A stretch of 64,000 nt of DNA. It comes from Elgaria multicarinata webbii (taxonomy: Eukaryota > Chordata > Lepidosauria > Squamata > Anguidae). The notes under the pieces are model-generated. The model was not told where the DNA came from. It worked only from the letters and a program-made list of their open reading frames with translations, and ran no database searches. This document shows, in pieces, positions 1 through 12,618 of this stretch. Every line of letters begins with the position of its first letter. The first letter of the stretch is position 1. A program made the translations under genes and the position numbers. The DNA lies in the NCBI RefSeq assembly GCF_023053635.1, contig NC_086172.1:24953501-25017500 (forward strand), given 5' to 3'.

Positions 1-2076
1 CCATGTACCCCAACTAAGCTCTTCCACATGAGTAGGAATCCTGCATGAGCCAATTGCCTATACAGAGTCTTTCTCAAACTCTGCTGAATGTACGGAGGAC
101 GGTTCCAGTTCCTACTTGATGACTTACGAGTGATGATATGAAGGTGAGAATAGGCCTATTGCTACTCAGGATGTCTGCTTTTCCCTGGCTACTCTACTGT
201 CCTTACTCAACTGTAAAAAGTGAGTTGAACTCTTGATGCTGTGGTGTTGAAAGGGTTAAAGAAACTGGCTACTGAGCTGTGATGAACAGCATTAATCCCG
301 CTGTCAGCATTTTCTTCCCATTCTTTCTTTACTCTGCCCCGTCCTACACCAGCCTAAAGCTGTGCAATGCTGATGTTGAGCAATTTTTATCATTCTGGAT
401 AGCGATCACCTCAAACGCTGACCTCAAAATCTCATAGAATCACAATATTGGAAGGGGCCCGAAGATTGACATGTCAAGTACCCTATCCTGAAGCAGGTTC
501 ATCCAGGCACCAGCCCACATACACTAAAGAACCCCCTATAGTGTGTCCACAGGCAGAGTGGGAGACAAGGAAGGTTCCCCCTTAACAGAGATGCATGTTC
601 AATTTAAAACAATGGTTTGTAAACAATGGAAATGACTCATTTAAGCATTAAGCCAAGTCACACATTACAGGGGAAAGCAAAAATCCCCAGGACTGCTAGC
701 CTTTAAACTCACGGTACTGATTTTGCCGAGTATTTTTAATTGCCACCTCTATATTATAGCTAACTGTATAAACAGTATATAAATCTGCAATAACAGTTAG
801 AAAAATTGCCTGGGGCCTGGGGGTAGAAAGAGAAGTGAAAAAGAGAGCCATTCTTCGAAAAAGAGACAGCTGACCTGAAAAGAACTTGGAACATTTGACA
901 GTTACACTTTAGATTCATTTTGATCAGAGCTACTTTTGAAAAACATAACAAGAACCCCTCTTTAACTTGTGTAGCAAAAGAAAAAAGAAAAAGCAACCTT
1001 TTGATCAATCCAGAGGTTATAACTGAGCCTCCAGATTAAAATAATAAAACAATATGCTTCTAAGGGTTGGTTACTGTGTGAACTGAGTGCCAGACCAGAT
1101 GGACCCTTGGTCTGATCCAGCATCAGGGCATTTCTTAGGTTCTTACGGTTGGGTTATTTAGAATAACCATTACTCCATTTCTCTCCACCACAACCACCCC
1201 TGAACACACACACACACACTGAATCTATATGTAAGATCTTGGTCTATCACTCTTGAACCACTCTGGCCCCAATCCAGTTAAAGTTAGTTGTGATTAAGTG
1301 CCATCGCAAGCAATAGGACTTGCACTACTCCCAGTTAACTTGTTCCATTGGTTTCAATGGGACTTAATCATGACTAATGTTAGCTGGATTGGACGGATGA
1401 TAGGGATTGCAACAAATGAAGTAAATATCTAATTTGCTCTAGTAAGTGAACCTGAATATGCATCCATAGATTTATCCACTTCCGTTTTGAAACTAATCAA
1501 ATTGGTTTTCTCCACCACAGTCCAGGGAGTAACAGGGGCAACTGCAACATTTTAGGGCATTTCTAACAAATAATGCACTTCTGGCTTCCTTAAATGGTCA
1601 GTTTGTACCCATTTGTCTTTTGTTAGCCACTTCAGGGCTTAATTTAAAGCTAGGACTCGCATTTTCCTATGCTACAGCTCAATCCTGAACAAGTGATCCT
1701 TCATATAATAATATGTTTTGAAAATGCTCCTTTGTGCATGTGCAGAGTGTCTTACCACACACATCTGGGCTAAGGGCTTCTGGATCGGAACATGTGGCTT
1801 TCTTTGTAGTTCTGATTTTGGAAGGGGAGGAGGGAGGGGGGAAAGTCTGTGACCATTTTTTAAACCTACAAAATTATCCACTTCTGTTAATCCTGCAGAT
1901 TTGTTTACAGCATCCTAAGAGACAACTGGGTTTTATTACTGTGAGGCGATTTTCCATCAAGAAAAAGGGGAAGTACTTTAGTCATTCTCGGCCTAAAGAT
2001 GGTTAGACTGAAACACTGGAAGGCAGTGAGTGATGGAAGAGGGCTCTTCTCCCGAAATGCAACTTCATTCCCCGTC
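1..2076. other. Gene-free left flank; CYP20A1 3' flank
   Basis: I see no exon in this stretch on either strand. It contains an old, degraded CR1-like piece near 430-560 (minus sense), a CR1 3' tail near 1055-1145 (plus sense, with the 'tctgatccagca' stretch), and a short CA run near 1207-1220. The part next to 2077 should be the CYP20A1 3'UTR. In mammals the next gene on this side is ABI2; none of its exons is visible here. Confidence 0.6.
1932..1937 (-). promoter_or_regulatory. CYP20A1: Candidate CYP20A1 polyadenylation signal
   Basis: AATAAA on the minus strand, about 140 nt beyond the CYP20A1 stop codon. It would give a short 3'UTR. Cleavage position and use are not shown by the sequence. 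Confidence 0.4.
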
Positions 2077-2227
2077 TTAGTTTCTCTTGGATATAGTAAT
2101 CCATGCTTCCTCCTTTGGCGAGGTGACCAGCTCATACTTGGTGTCCATGACTTGGCCTTCCACAGGGTGCAGGTGGAGTTTCCTCACTATCACACTCAGG
2201 AGGACTGTAGCTACCGTGTAGGCAAAC
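2077..2227 (-). CDS. CYP20A1: CYP20A1 exon 13 (last coding exon)
   Basis: Encodes residues 415-463, from [10 protein letters not shown] to AWITISKRN, followed by TAA. Starts with one base completing Arg414 after a TTGCTAG acceptor. Confidence 0.96.
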
Positions 2228-3597
2228 CTAGCAATTGGAAGAGATAAGGCAAAGAAGAAAAAGTCAGAGGGCTGGATCCTAAGGTAAGCGAACAGAAGAT
2301 GGACATCAATGGAAGGCATTTGCCATCCGCTGCTCTTTACTGCAACCAGCTGCACCCCGTAGGTGGTTGAAGGGGCCCCTCCTCAACAATGGGGTGAGAC
2401 AAAATTTGCCTAAAATTGGAAGGCGTCTTTGCCTGATTTGGGATGATCCCGCTATCCCCCCCAACAACCCTCAGTGTCCCCATTCCACATTGTTCAGGAG
2501 GACACTGCCGTGAGTTTTTCAAGATGACCCTCCAGGCATCTACAGAGGGGATGGGAAAAACGTACCTTCCGACAATTTCCTTCCATCTTCCTAGCTGGGG
2601 ATCCAAGCCTGAATTGACACAGTCCCAGAATCCATTTTATGGAAAAATATAGTGAATGGATCTCTGCTTCCCCCACATCCACATCCCAACTTATGTGAAA
2701 AGATGTTCTTGCTTTTTCCTCACCTCAGCTCAGGGCACTCCTGACTTCCTGAAAAACCCAGGAGGGAGAAGTTTTTTGTGGCGGATTCATCATTGAATCT
2801 GTCCGGATCAAATCTACCAAAAGGGGACAAAAACAAAGGTTAGAGCCCCCTTTACAACTAGATCTACAAAAATACCCAACAAGTATCCCAGTGCAAAATA
2901 CATAGGGTTCCCCCTGTTTCTGTGTATGAATCAATCCAATGTCAGTTTCAACCCCGATTTCACATCATTTGGCCAGAGAGCTGCAATCCTATTTCTCTGC
3001 TCTCCCTTCTTTCCAAGCTGCATGTACCAGGCCTCCTCCTAGTTTTTCCAAACCCAGCTGCTCTATAAGTGAGTGTATGTGCGTGCTGGAGCCGATGATT
3101 CATTAGAAAGGAAAGCTTGTTTCACGATCGGGTCAGTGGGGTTCTTTAAACAAGCAATTACACAGCCTAGTCTAAATGTATGTTCCCATAATCAAGGGAT
3201 TGACAAGGCAGCAAGATGATGCCATGCTGCTTATTTCCACAGGAAAAAACAGCATTTGCTGCGGTAAATTATATTGATTAAAGGCCATACCACAGCACAC
3301 GTGTGGTTTTCATAAGCATGATACCTCACTGGGCGTTAGATCCTTTTTCGTTCAAGCCTTCAGCTGTTTTATTGTTGCACCTCTCCAGGTTCCCCTGAAA
3401 GGCCAACTGGAATTTGCAGTGAAACAGTAAATTCTGAAGACAGCTCACATTTGCCAGAGGTACCTGCTGCCAAGACAGTGATGATCACAACTATTAAGTA
3501 GGTACCATATACTGCAGAAAATTCCTTCTTTGTGTGTGTACGCACATCCATGTGTCTCACAATGGTTGTTGTCTGCACTAAGCCTATACGATAAGAG

Positions 3598-3648
<51 letters not shown>

Positions 3649-3868
3649 AAATCTCCTTCCCTTCATGGACATGAAAGCCCACCACCACACTCTGCCTACA
3701 CAGTTTTTCCCACCTCAATGAAGTCGCCCTGCCCTGCCATTCCCCCAACTCTTATATCAGTATAGGAAGTAACATGAAAATCAGCTTGACAACCAGATTT
3801 ATAGAACTTGGAGAGGACTGGCAGAAAGTCTCAGGTTCAAAAGTTGATATATCCAGTTATTATTATTA

Positions 3869-3899
<31 letters not shown>

Positions 3900-6800
3900 T
3901 ATAGCACCATCAATGTACATGGTGCTGTACAGATAACACAGTAAATAGCAAGACCCTGCCGCATAGGCTTACAATCTAATAAGTTGTAGTAAACAATAAA
4001 GAGGGAAGGAGAATGCAAACAGGCACAGGGAAGTGTAAACAGGCACCGGGTAGGGAGAAGCTAACAGTATAGAGTCAGAACAAACTCAATATTTGAAGGC
4101 TATAGGGAAAAGAAAAGTTTTTAGCTGAGTTTTAAAAGCAGTGATTGAGTTTGTAGTTCTCAAGTGTTCTGGAAGAGCGTTCCAGGCGTAAGGAGCAGCA
4201 GAAGAAAAAGGACGAAGCCGAGTAAGGGAAGTGGAGGTCCTAGGGCAGGCGAAGAGCTCAGAGAGATCTCTCTACCTGAAGCATTGGCGATGCTGCTGTT
4301 GCCAGTAAAGGTGGAGAGAACTGGGCTACATCAGGGGTGAGGAACCTGTGGCCTGAAGGTGTTGCTGGTCATCTCCCATTAGCCCCAGCAAGCAGGTTGG
4401 CCTGATGGCAGATGTAGACCAACAACACTTAGAGGGCTGCAGGTCCCCCGCCCTGGGGCCAAACTGACCAATCATCTTACTTGGCATAAAGCAGCTTCAT
4501 ATTTTCATAGTCATGTACCAAACAACCCTCAGACAACCCTCTTCCTCAGATATTAGAAGAGCATGTGAGGTGGCTGTGGGTGCTACATGCCACACTCCTG
4601 GCTGCTAGGAGTGTCAGCGGCCAAGAATGGGGCTAGACAGTGTGGTCCTGTTGTTAGATAAATGTTCTTGCCCTAGGGACGAGATCCAATCAGCCCCTAA
4701 GCACGACTCCACACTTCAGCGACAGAGGGTTCAAAAGCGCTTTATTGATTATAATCAAGATCTGAGTCTCTTCAAAGGCGAGCGGTCAGACAGAGAAGCA
4801 AGGAATTCAGTACGGCATTTGAAGCCTGCAAAGGGCAGTGCCCAGTAGCAGCATGAACCAATCAGAACGTAACACTGGAACATAGCTAATCTTTGTTAAA
4901 CAATCCCTTTGCTCTACTGTAAGCTAACTTTGCACTGGAGCTGAGGCTCTTGTTTTTGTTAGATAAGACAGACGCAAGGAGACACCCAAGGAGACACTCT
5001 CGCGTACGTGACGCCTCGTTTGCTGCTTAATGGCTGCTTCATAGTTTCCTTTTGAAAATGGAGTCACCTATGCTAACACTGTAACCCTCTCATGTGGTTT
5101 TTTTTTTTTTTTGCACGCAAGAGGACTTGTGTATGTCTCAACACACCCACACACCCACACCATATGCAGACAGGCAAGTCAGATAGTTTCTCACAATTTG
5201 CCTGCGCCAGACTAAGCCCATGAAATTAAATATCCCCTTCCCTCACGAGCTTTCTGAGCCCTTCTTGGAAGAGGTTCAAAAGGAAGCGCTCTTCTACTAC
5301 ATGGGTGAGGGTTGCTGGGTTACAACCCAGAGATCTTCAGCTGTGAGAAGACGCAGCCGGATTCTCCCCAGTTCCATTCACCCTCTATCTCCTCCCATCT
5401 GCTGTAAGCAAAAGATCCCGTCTGATTCAGCAGGCGACAAGACTGGGGGAGGAGTTGGACACATTCTTCACAGTGGAAGACCAGGTATCTCCATCGTAAA
5501 GAGAACGCAGGAAGAAAGACAAGAATAACTCTGCACAGGAAACATCCAGAGCAGCCTTCCCTAAGCTGGTGCCCTCCAGGCATGGACTATAACTCACACC
5601 ATGATGTAAATTGTAGTCCAATATGCCTGGGGAGTACAGGGTTGGGGAAGGCTGGGTTAGATTATACATACACGTACATATTTTTATTTATTTATTTATT
5701 TCATTTATATCCCGCCTTTTTTCCTCCAAGGAACCCAAGGCGGCGTACATAGTCCTCCTCCCCTCCATGTTATCCTCACAACAACAACCCTGTGAGGTAG
5801 GTTGGGCTGAGAGTCTGTGACTGGCCCAAAGTCACCCAGTGGGTTTCCATGGCCGAGTGGGGACTAGAACCCGGATCTCCCGACTCCTAGTCCAACACCT
5901 TAGCCACTACACCACACAGCCAAACAATAACAACATCCTCTCCTGGAGTCAGAGAGATGCCCTGTCTCCCCTCCCCCCCACTGCCCACAATGGCCTAATG
6001 GGCAGCAGCGTGAGAGAAATGTCACTGTTTCCAGCATGAGTCACAGAGATAGCCCAAGACACTTTTGAAGCTTGGGGGGGGGGGGGGGGAGAGAAATCCC
6101 AAATCGCACTGTAAAATATAACCCTAAAAAAACTATTGACATAGTGCTCCAAAATCTGACACCCGTGGACAGCCCCTTCATCCTGCCTCATGGCAGGGAT
6201 GGCTCAGCTGTCTCTACTTTTCATGCCATAACGGGCAGATTGTGGTGCCCGTTTTTAAGTGACACGGCATTTACTGTGCTAGTTCTTCATCAGCTAGTTC
6301 TGTGTTGCTACTGGAGACATCAGCACCCACAGTTCTATTGTGACAGGGCTCTGTTGCTTCTCTCCTTGCTTCGTCCAAAAATAAAGTTGCGGCTGCCAGA
6401 GAGAACAGAGCCCTTAGATGGATTTTTCTTCAATTAAGCCAACTGTCTCTCCTCCCTGAATTAAGTTGCTGACCCATTTCATGGCAACCCCAGCCCTACC
6501 CCCTACTAGGCCTCAACTGTGCTAAAACTTGCCATCTGGAGGCCAAAGAGAGCTACAACATTGATGTTTTCTCCTCTGAAAAACAGTTTTATGAACGGTG
6601 ACTGCAAAATTCCATTCTCACAGTGGCCTTTTTTCTTTTCTTTTAAAAAAAGCACAAAGCATTTGCCACAGAAAGTCATGAACATTTAGAAAAGGCAGTT
6701 ATCGATTTGAAAAAAAAAATGCTACAATTTTTTTTGTGAGGGCATATTTGCAGTTATGTAAAGTCCTGGGTTTGGAAGAAAAAACGTCACCTCATTCTCC

Positions 6801-9800
6801 AGCCTTTTCTCCAGATGGACTAATTTGACTACAACTCCCATCATCACATGGGAATTGTAGCCCAACACATTTGGAGGGCACCATGTGAGGTAAGGCTATT
6901 AAATTAGAAGGTTAAGAGCTGAACTACCTGTTCAGAAACTTGACCGTGGCCTGCACCACTTCAGAATTCATAGCATCATAGAATAGTAGAGTTGGAAGGG
7001 GCCTACAAGGCCATTGTGTCCAACTCCCTGCTCAATGCAGGAATCCACCCTAAAGCATCCCTGACAGGTGTTGTGCTTCTGTGGAAGAAAATCACATGTT
7101 TAATTCTACCCTACTTCTAAAACGTTCTGCTTGATTATTATTATTTTTTAAAACTACCAATGTATTAAGGAGAAGGGTTCTCTTTCATGTGCTATTTTTC
7201 TGATTTGCAAGGCATTGGGGTCTGTTTTGGTGGCGTTGTTTTTTTACATGGAAGAGCATTCAAACATGCAACATCCCACATGCATCTGAAATGGGACAGC
7301 CCAAGGACTGTGCCACATGATAGGCCTAGACCACCTGTTCAGAACCAAGAGACAAAATGAGCAGAGGAGCGGGGAGCGGATTAAGTAATTCTATAATAAA
7401 ATAATTTGTGTTCATACTTATAGGGCAGCGGCCAGGCTGAGCTGTCCTGCAACACCACGCCAAGAGCATAGAGCACCAGAGTCTGAAATGGAATTAAAGA
7501 CGCACCATTTTAGCCAGCCCAAAATAACACGGCATTGTCACGATAAACTGCATACAACAGAAATCCATTCTGTGCATTACTAACTTTATTCATGTAAATG
7601 CATGCAACACGCACACGCACACACACTGAGATTCCTTGCCCTATTGCCAGCCGTTTTACAGTCTTAAATGGAAAATGAACCAACCCAGTTTTATATCTGC
7701 CGTTAATACAGGAGGGCTATGAAAAGGAGACTTTTTTTGAGAAAGGAAGTGAGAGCAGCCAGATACTAGGAACCCTTTATGAGAATTTCCTTTAATTTCC
7801 TCAAGGTGCAGAAATGCAGGAGGACACAGTACATAATGGCTCCGAAAAGATCTACATGAAAGCACCTGTAATCATCTTTTTATTTTACATATGGGCCCTG
7901 GAGGTAGTCAATAAACAAGAGTGACAGAAGCCAATCGCGTTTTCTAGTTTTCTTGTCTTTTAGAGTAGCTGCTTTGCACCATTCTTACAGGTGTGAAGAA
8001 TAGTTTGATGTTCTCAGCGCAAAGAACTGAAGTTGGCCCAGCAAAGCATGTTTACTAGGAGGCAAGTCTGACAGAATTCAGTGAGACTTAATAGCCCCTG
8101 TCAAAGGGAGTAAGGCAGGTAGCTACCAGAAGGAGGGCCTTCTCTGCTGTGGCACCCCGGCTTTGGAATGAGTTCCCTAAGGAGGTTCGCCTGGCACCTA
8201 CATTATATTCTTTTAGATGCCAGATGAAGACCTTTTTATTCTTTCAGTATTTTAACAGTCTATAAAATAATTTTAACTTTGCTGTTTTAAATTTTTATTT
8301 CTGCACTGTTGCTGATTTTATCCTGGTTGTGCTTTTATACTGTATTTTATATTATGGTTTTATACTGTTGTTTTATACTCTGAATGTTTTTAATTTTTGT
8401 GAACCACCCAGAAAGCTTTGGCTATTGGGCGGAATAGAAATGCAATAAATAAATAAATAAATAAACAAACAAACATGGCTGCATATACATCTAATGAAGT
8501 GTACAATGTCCACCAAACCTTACGCCAAAACAAAGGTGCCACAAGACTCATTTTTAATTTTTGGTGCAACAGACTAACACGGCTACCTTCTGGAAATTGC
8601 CAGTACAAGGGTGTAATTTTTGGGGGGAGATGGCATGAGGTGGTAAGGAATATATTATAGATGCCTTTAGTTAAAAAAATTACTGCTAATTTAGAATAAG
8701 ATAGAACAGCAGATATGCATTTTTTGCTACACCTCTTTGTTTTCCTTTATAATTTATTTATTTATTTATTACATTTCTATACCGCCCAATAGCCGGAGCT
8801 CTCTGGGCGGTTCACAAAAACATAATAAAACATTCACACTGGTTTGGATGTTCATACCTGGGCTTAACAAGTTGAGATAAGAACAAGGCGCTCAGCCAAA
8901 CCGTGGTTTAAGATCTGGGCTTGTTCCATAACAAGTAACCACAGTTCCTCAGTGTGGATGGAATGGGAAACTATGGTTAATTGAAGGTTTGCTAGTTTAA
9001 CCATGGCTTATGTAAAAGAAGAAGCAAAGGGGCGGCATGAGGACGCAAAAGGCTCATTCATATCTCAGCTCTATCTCAGCTCATTAACCCAACATATGAT
9101 TGAATCAGCTCACTGAAATGTTTTTTTAACATTCTGGTTTCTATGTGTGTGCGTGTGTTAATAAACACTATGCCCTCATATATAACTATCTTCTGAGGCA
9201 TCCCCGTAATAAAAATAAACAAATGATTAGTATCCACCATGATGACACAAAGGATTTGTTGCACCAGGCTTCCAATCCTACCTCTTTGGGAATAATATGC
9301 TGGTCAACTCTGCCCTCCAGCTCCTGAAGCCGTGCTGCAACTGGTGTCAGCTTCGCCGTCCTCACTGTCTCGCACAGGACCTGCCGGCAATATCTGCAAT
9401 GAAAGCCTTTACAAGCCTTTCTTTTTAAATTTAAAAAGCAGCCACACACACTTCTACAGACTCCAGAGGCAGCATTCTTGGATTCCATAACACCAAGAAC
9501 CCAACCAAGGTCTCAACATTAAACTAACCAGTCCCAACACAACTTATGATGGAGGTTAATGCACTAACATACCAGTTGCATTTCAGTCGGCTGCATTCCC
9601 AGTTCCCAGACAAGAAGCCTGCTGTGGGGGTCACACACTCCTTCCCTCGCTTCTCAACAAATTCCTCCTGCCTTCCAAGATTGGCTTTATTTATTTATTT
9701 ATTACATTTATATACCGCCCCATAGCCGAAGCTCTCTGGGTGGTTTACCATCAGGGTGCAATGTTGGGGTTCCTAACATGGAGCATACCGGCACAAATGT

Positions 9801-12536
9801 GCCCAAAGACACTTCTTTTGGCACCTACCAGACTTCCTGCCCCACCTGATTTTTATTTTTAGATATTTTAATTTTTTAAAAAAGTTTGCCTTCTGGGAAA
9901 GACGGGCTTCGTGGCCAGCCACACCCACCATATCAGCCATTTTGTGAATGGACAAGCTTAGGGTGACCCTATGGAAAGGAGGGCAGAGTTCCTGTATCTT
10001 TAACGGTTATTATTATTATTATTATTATTATTTATTTATATAGCACCATCAATGTACATGGTGCTGTACAGAGTAAAACAGTAAATAGCAAGACTCTGCC
10101 GCATAGGCTTACAATCTAATAAAATCCTAGTAAAACAATAAGGAGGGGAAGAGAATGCAAACAGGTACAGGGTAGGGTAAGCAGGCACAGGATAGGGTAA
10201 AACAAACAGTAGAAAGTAACAGTTGCATAGGAAAGGGAATTTCAGCAGGTGTCATTCGTATGCATGCAGCACCTGATGAAATTCCCTCTTCATCACAACA
10301 GTTAAAACTGCAGGAGCTATACTAGAGTGACCAGATACAAAAGAGGACAGGGCTCCTGCAGTTTTAACTGCTGTGATGAAGAGCGAATTTCACCAGGTGC
10401 TGCATGCCTACAAATGACACCTGCTGAAATTCTCTTTTCTATACAACTGTTAAAGATGCAGGAGCCCTGTCCTCCTTTTCATAGGGTCACCCTAGACAAG
10501 CTCCCTCGGCAGCCATTTTGTTAGAGCACCATGGCACGCTCTCAAAATTACAAACACACTTATTAACCCCCAAAGCTTGCAAACTCCAGGTATAATGCTA
10601 CCAGATTGAAATAGGGGTGCAAGCCCTGATTGTGAGGTGAGCTGTAGTTATGAGGGCAATTCCATTTTGTGTTAACCACACTTTGCACCAATGTACACAT
10701 AACATTATACTCAAGCAAACCATGGGAGTGAGGTTAGAAATTGGGAGGAAGAGCAAAAGTAGAAGAGTGTGAGAGACTGTGGTACACACTTGCTCTCAAA
10801 ACTGGTTAGGACATCAGGAATGTTGTGTTTACACTGGGCTAGTAGTGTCACCACCTTAAAAAAATTACACACATACACACACACCTGAGTTGCTCAAGTT
10901 TTGCATGTGTAATTGGGCCTTTGCCAAGAACTTGGTCCATCTCATTGTAAAGCTTCTGCTGAACTTCTTTAGAGGTAGTCAAGAAATAGACTGCCCAGGT
11001 GCACACTATTAAAACAAAAACGTCAGAGGACAAAATTATATGTTTAGTCAGCAACTTCTTCCTTACAATTCACAGTTCCCGTACTACAGCTTAAAAAAAA
11101 AAGACAATGAAGGAACAGCAATTTTAAAAATCAGATAATATGAAGCCGTGCTCCCCACAAAGAGGAAACAGCTGGGTTCTGAGGAAATGAAAGCATATGC
11201 TTGCAAAAACCAGGACCAGGAGAACATTTTAAAAGGCTGCGTAGTCTTTTGAAGTTATGTTGCAACTTAGCAATTATATAAAGCTTTTTGCCTAAGTGCT
11301 CCATGCACTTCACATATATTATTATCTCAGCCATCTTGTAAACTAAGTAGTATTATTGCCCCCATATTACCAATGAAGGCTGGGAGCTCATGGCTTGCCT
11401 AAAGCTATCCAGAGAGTTTACAGCTGAGCTTACCCATAGGAAACTGCCTCACACGGAGTCCGATCCTTGGTTCGACTAGCCCAGGATTGTCGACCCTAAC
11501 TGGCAGCAACGGCCTCTCCAGGGTTTCAGACTGGAGGTCTTTTCCAGCCCTACTACCTGGAGATGCTGGGGACTGAACCTGTGCATGAGCTCTACGGCTG
11601 AGCAACAGCCCCTGCAGACTTGAGCTGGAGACGTCTAGCTCATATCTACTACGCAACACTAGACTCCCCAAATAAAGCTCTAGAACAAGGGTGGAGAACC
11701 TCCCTGCTTCTCCAGAGTCCAGTTTGTGGAGCCTTAATGCATGCCACAAACATGGGCTTATATCAGCCTCCCCAAACCTGTACCCTCCAAATGCTTTTGA
11801 CTACAACCCCCATCAGCCCCAACCAGCACAGCAATGGCAGTCAAACACAACATGCACAGAAGTCAAAACAAACTATCTATATTACGGGGAAAGCAAGAAT
11901 TTGAGGGCACCTTGAAAACCAGCTATTGTGCTGCGAGCTTTCAGAGGCACCGGCCCCTGCCCATCCGTTGCATCACGCTTTTATGTACTTACACTTAGCA
12001 GTGATTATTGACCCTGCCAGGGAGAATATCATAGTGTCTTCCAAAATCTAGGAAACAAAATCTGGTTCAGGGAGATGGAATCAGTATATGGTAATTTTCT
12101 CAAAAGCCCACCAAAGGTCTTGATTGAGAGGAGAGAGAGAAAACAGCAGCACATGAGTTACCGCCAAATCTAAGAAGCATTTTCTTAGGGATTTTTAGAA
12201 TGCTTTACGTATCAAAACATCTGGCATTCTTTCCAAATTAATTGCAGCTACAATGGAAAGAGATCCCAAAAGGAAGAAATGAGTAATCTTCTACTGGGTA
12301 GAACAAACATGCATCAGCAGTGTGGCCAGGATCACGCCCTACATACACGGAATCCCTATACTTCTGCGTTTACTTAGACGTTAAGTGCCACCGCGATCAA
12401 TGGGGCTTTCTCCCAAGAAAGTCTGCAAGGGACTGTAGTCTTAAGGCACAACCCAGTATTGAAGATCCACCAGCTCAGGAGCTATACAACGGTAAATGGT
12501 TTGATTTAGAGGGTGTGTGTGTGTGTGTGTGTGCGC

Positions 12537-12573
<37 letters not shown>

Positions 12574-12580
12574 TATATAT

Positions 12581-12618
<38 letters not shown>

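Larger units (their letters stand above)
2814..7417 (-). other. CYP20A1: CYP20A1 intron 11, repeat-filled
   Basis: Holds a CT/CA microsatellite (3600-3650), an L2-type LINE tail (3860-4270), a degraded hAT-like MITE (about 4331-4452), a solo LTR (4652-5078), a hAT-like MITE (5552-5654), a Sauria SINE (5680-5917), a poly-G run near 6075-6089, a MITE fragment (6800-6885) and a CR1 3' end (6968-7069). No exon seen. Confidence 0.75.
7483..9281 (-). other. CYP20A1: CYP20A1 intron 10
   Basis: Contains a CA-rich patch (7608-7625), a long L2-type LINE tail in plus sense (8090-8474), its inverted counterpart (8746-8860), and non-repetitive sequence between. No exon seen. Confidence 0.7.
9394..10884 (-). 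other. CYP20A1: CYP20A1 intron 9
   Basis: Holds a family A LINE tail (9684-9752) and a long palindromic hAT-like MITE (9959-10494) that was itself hit by a LINE tail. The rest shows no recognised repeat. Confidence 0.75.
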
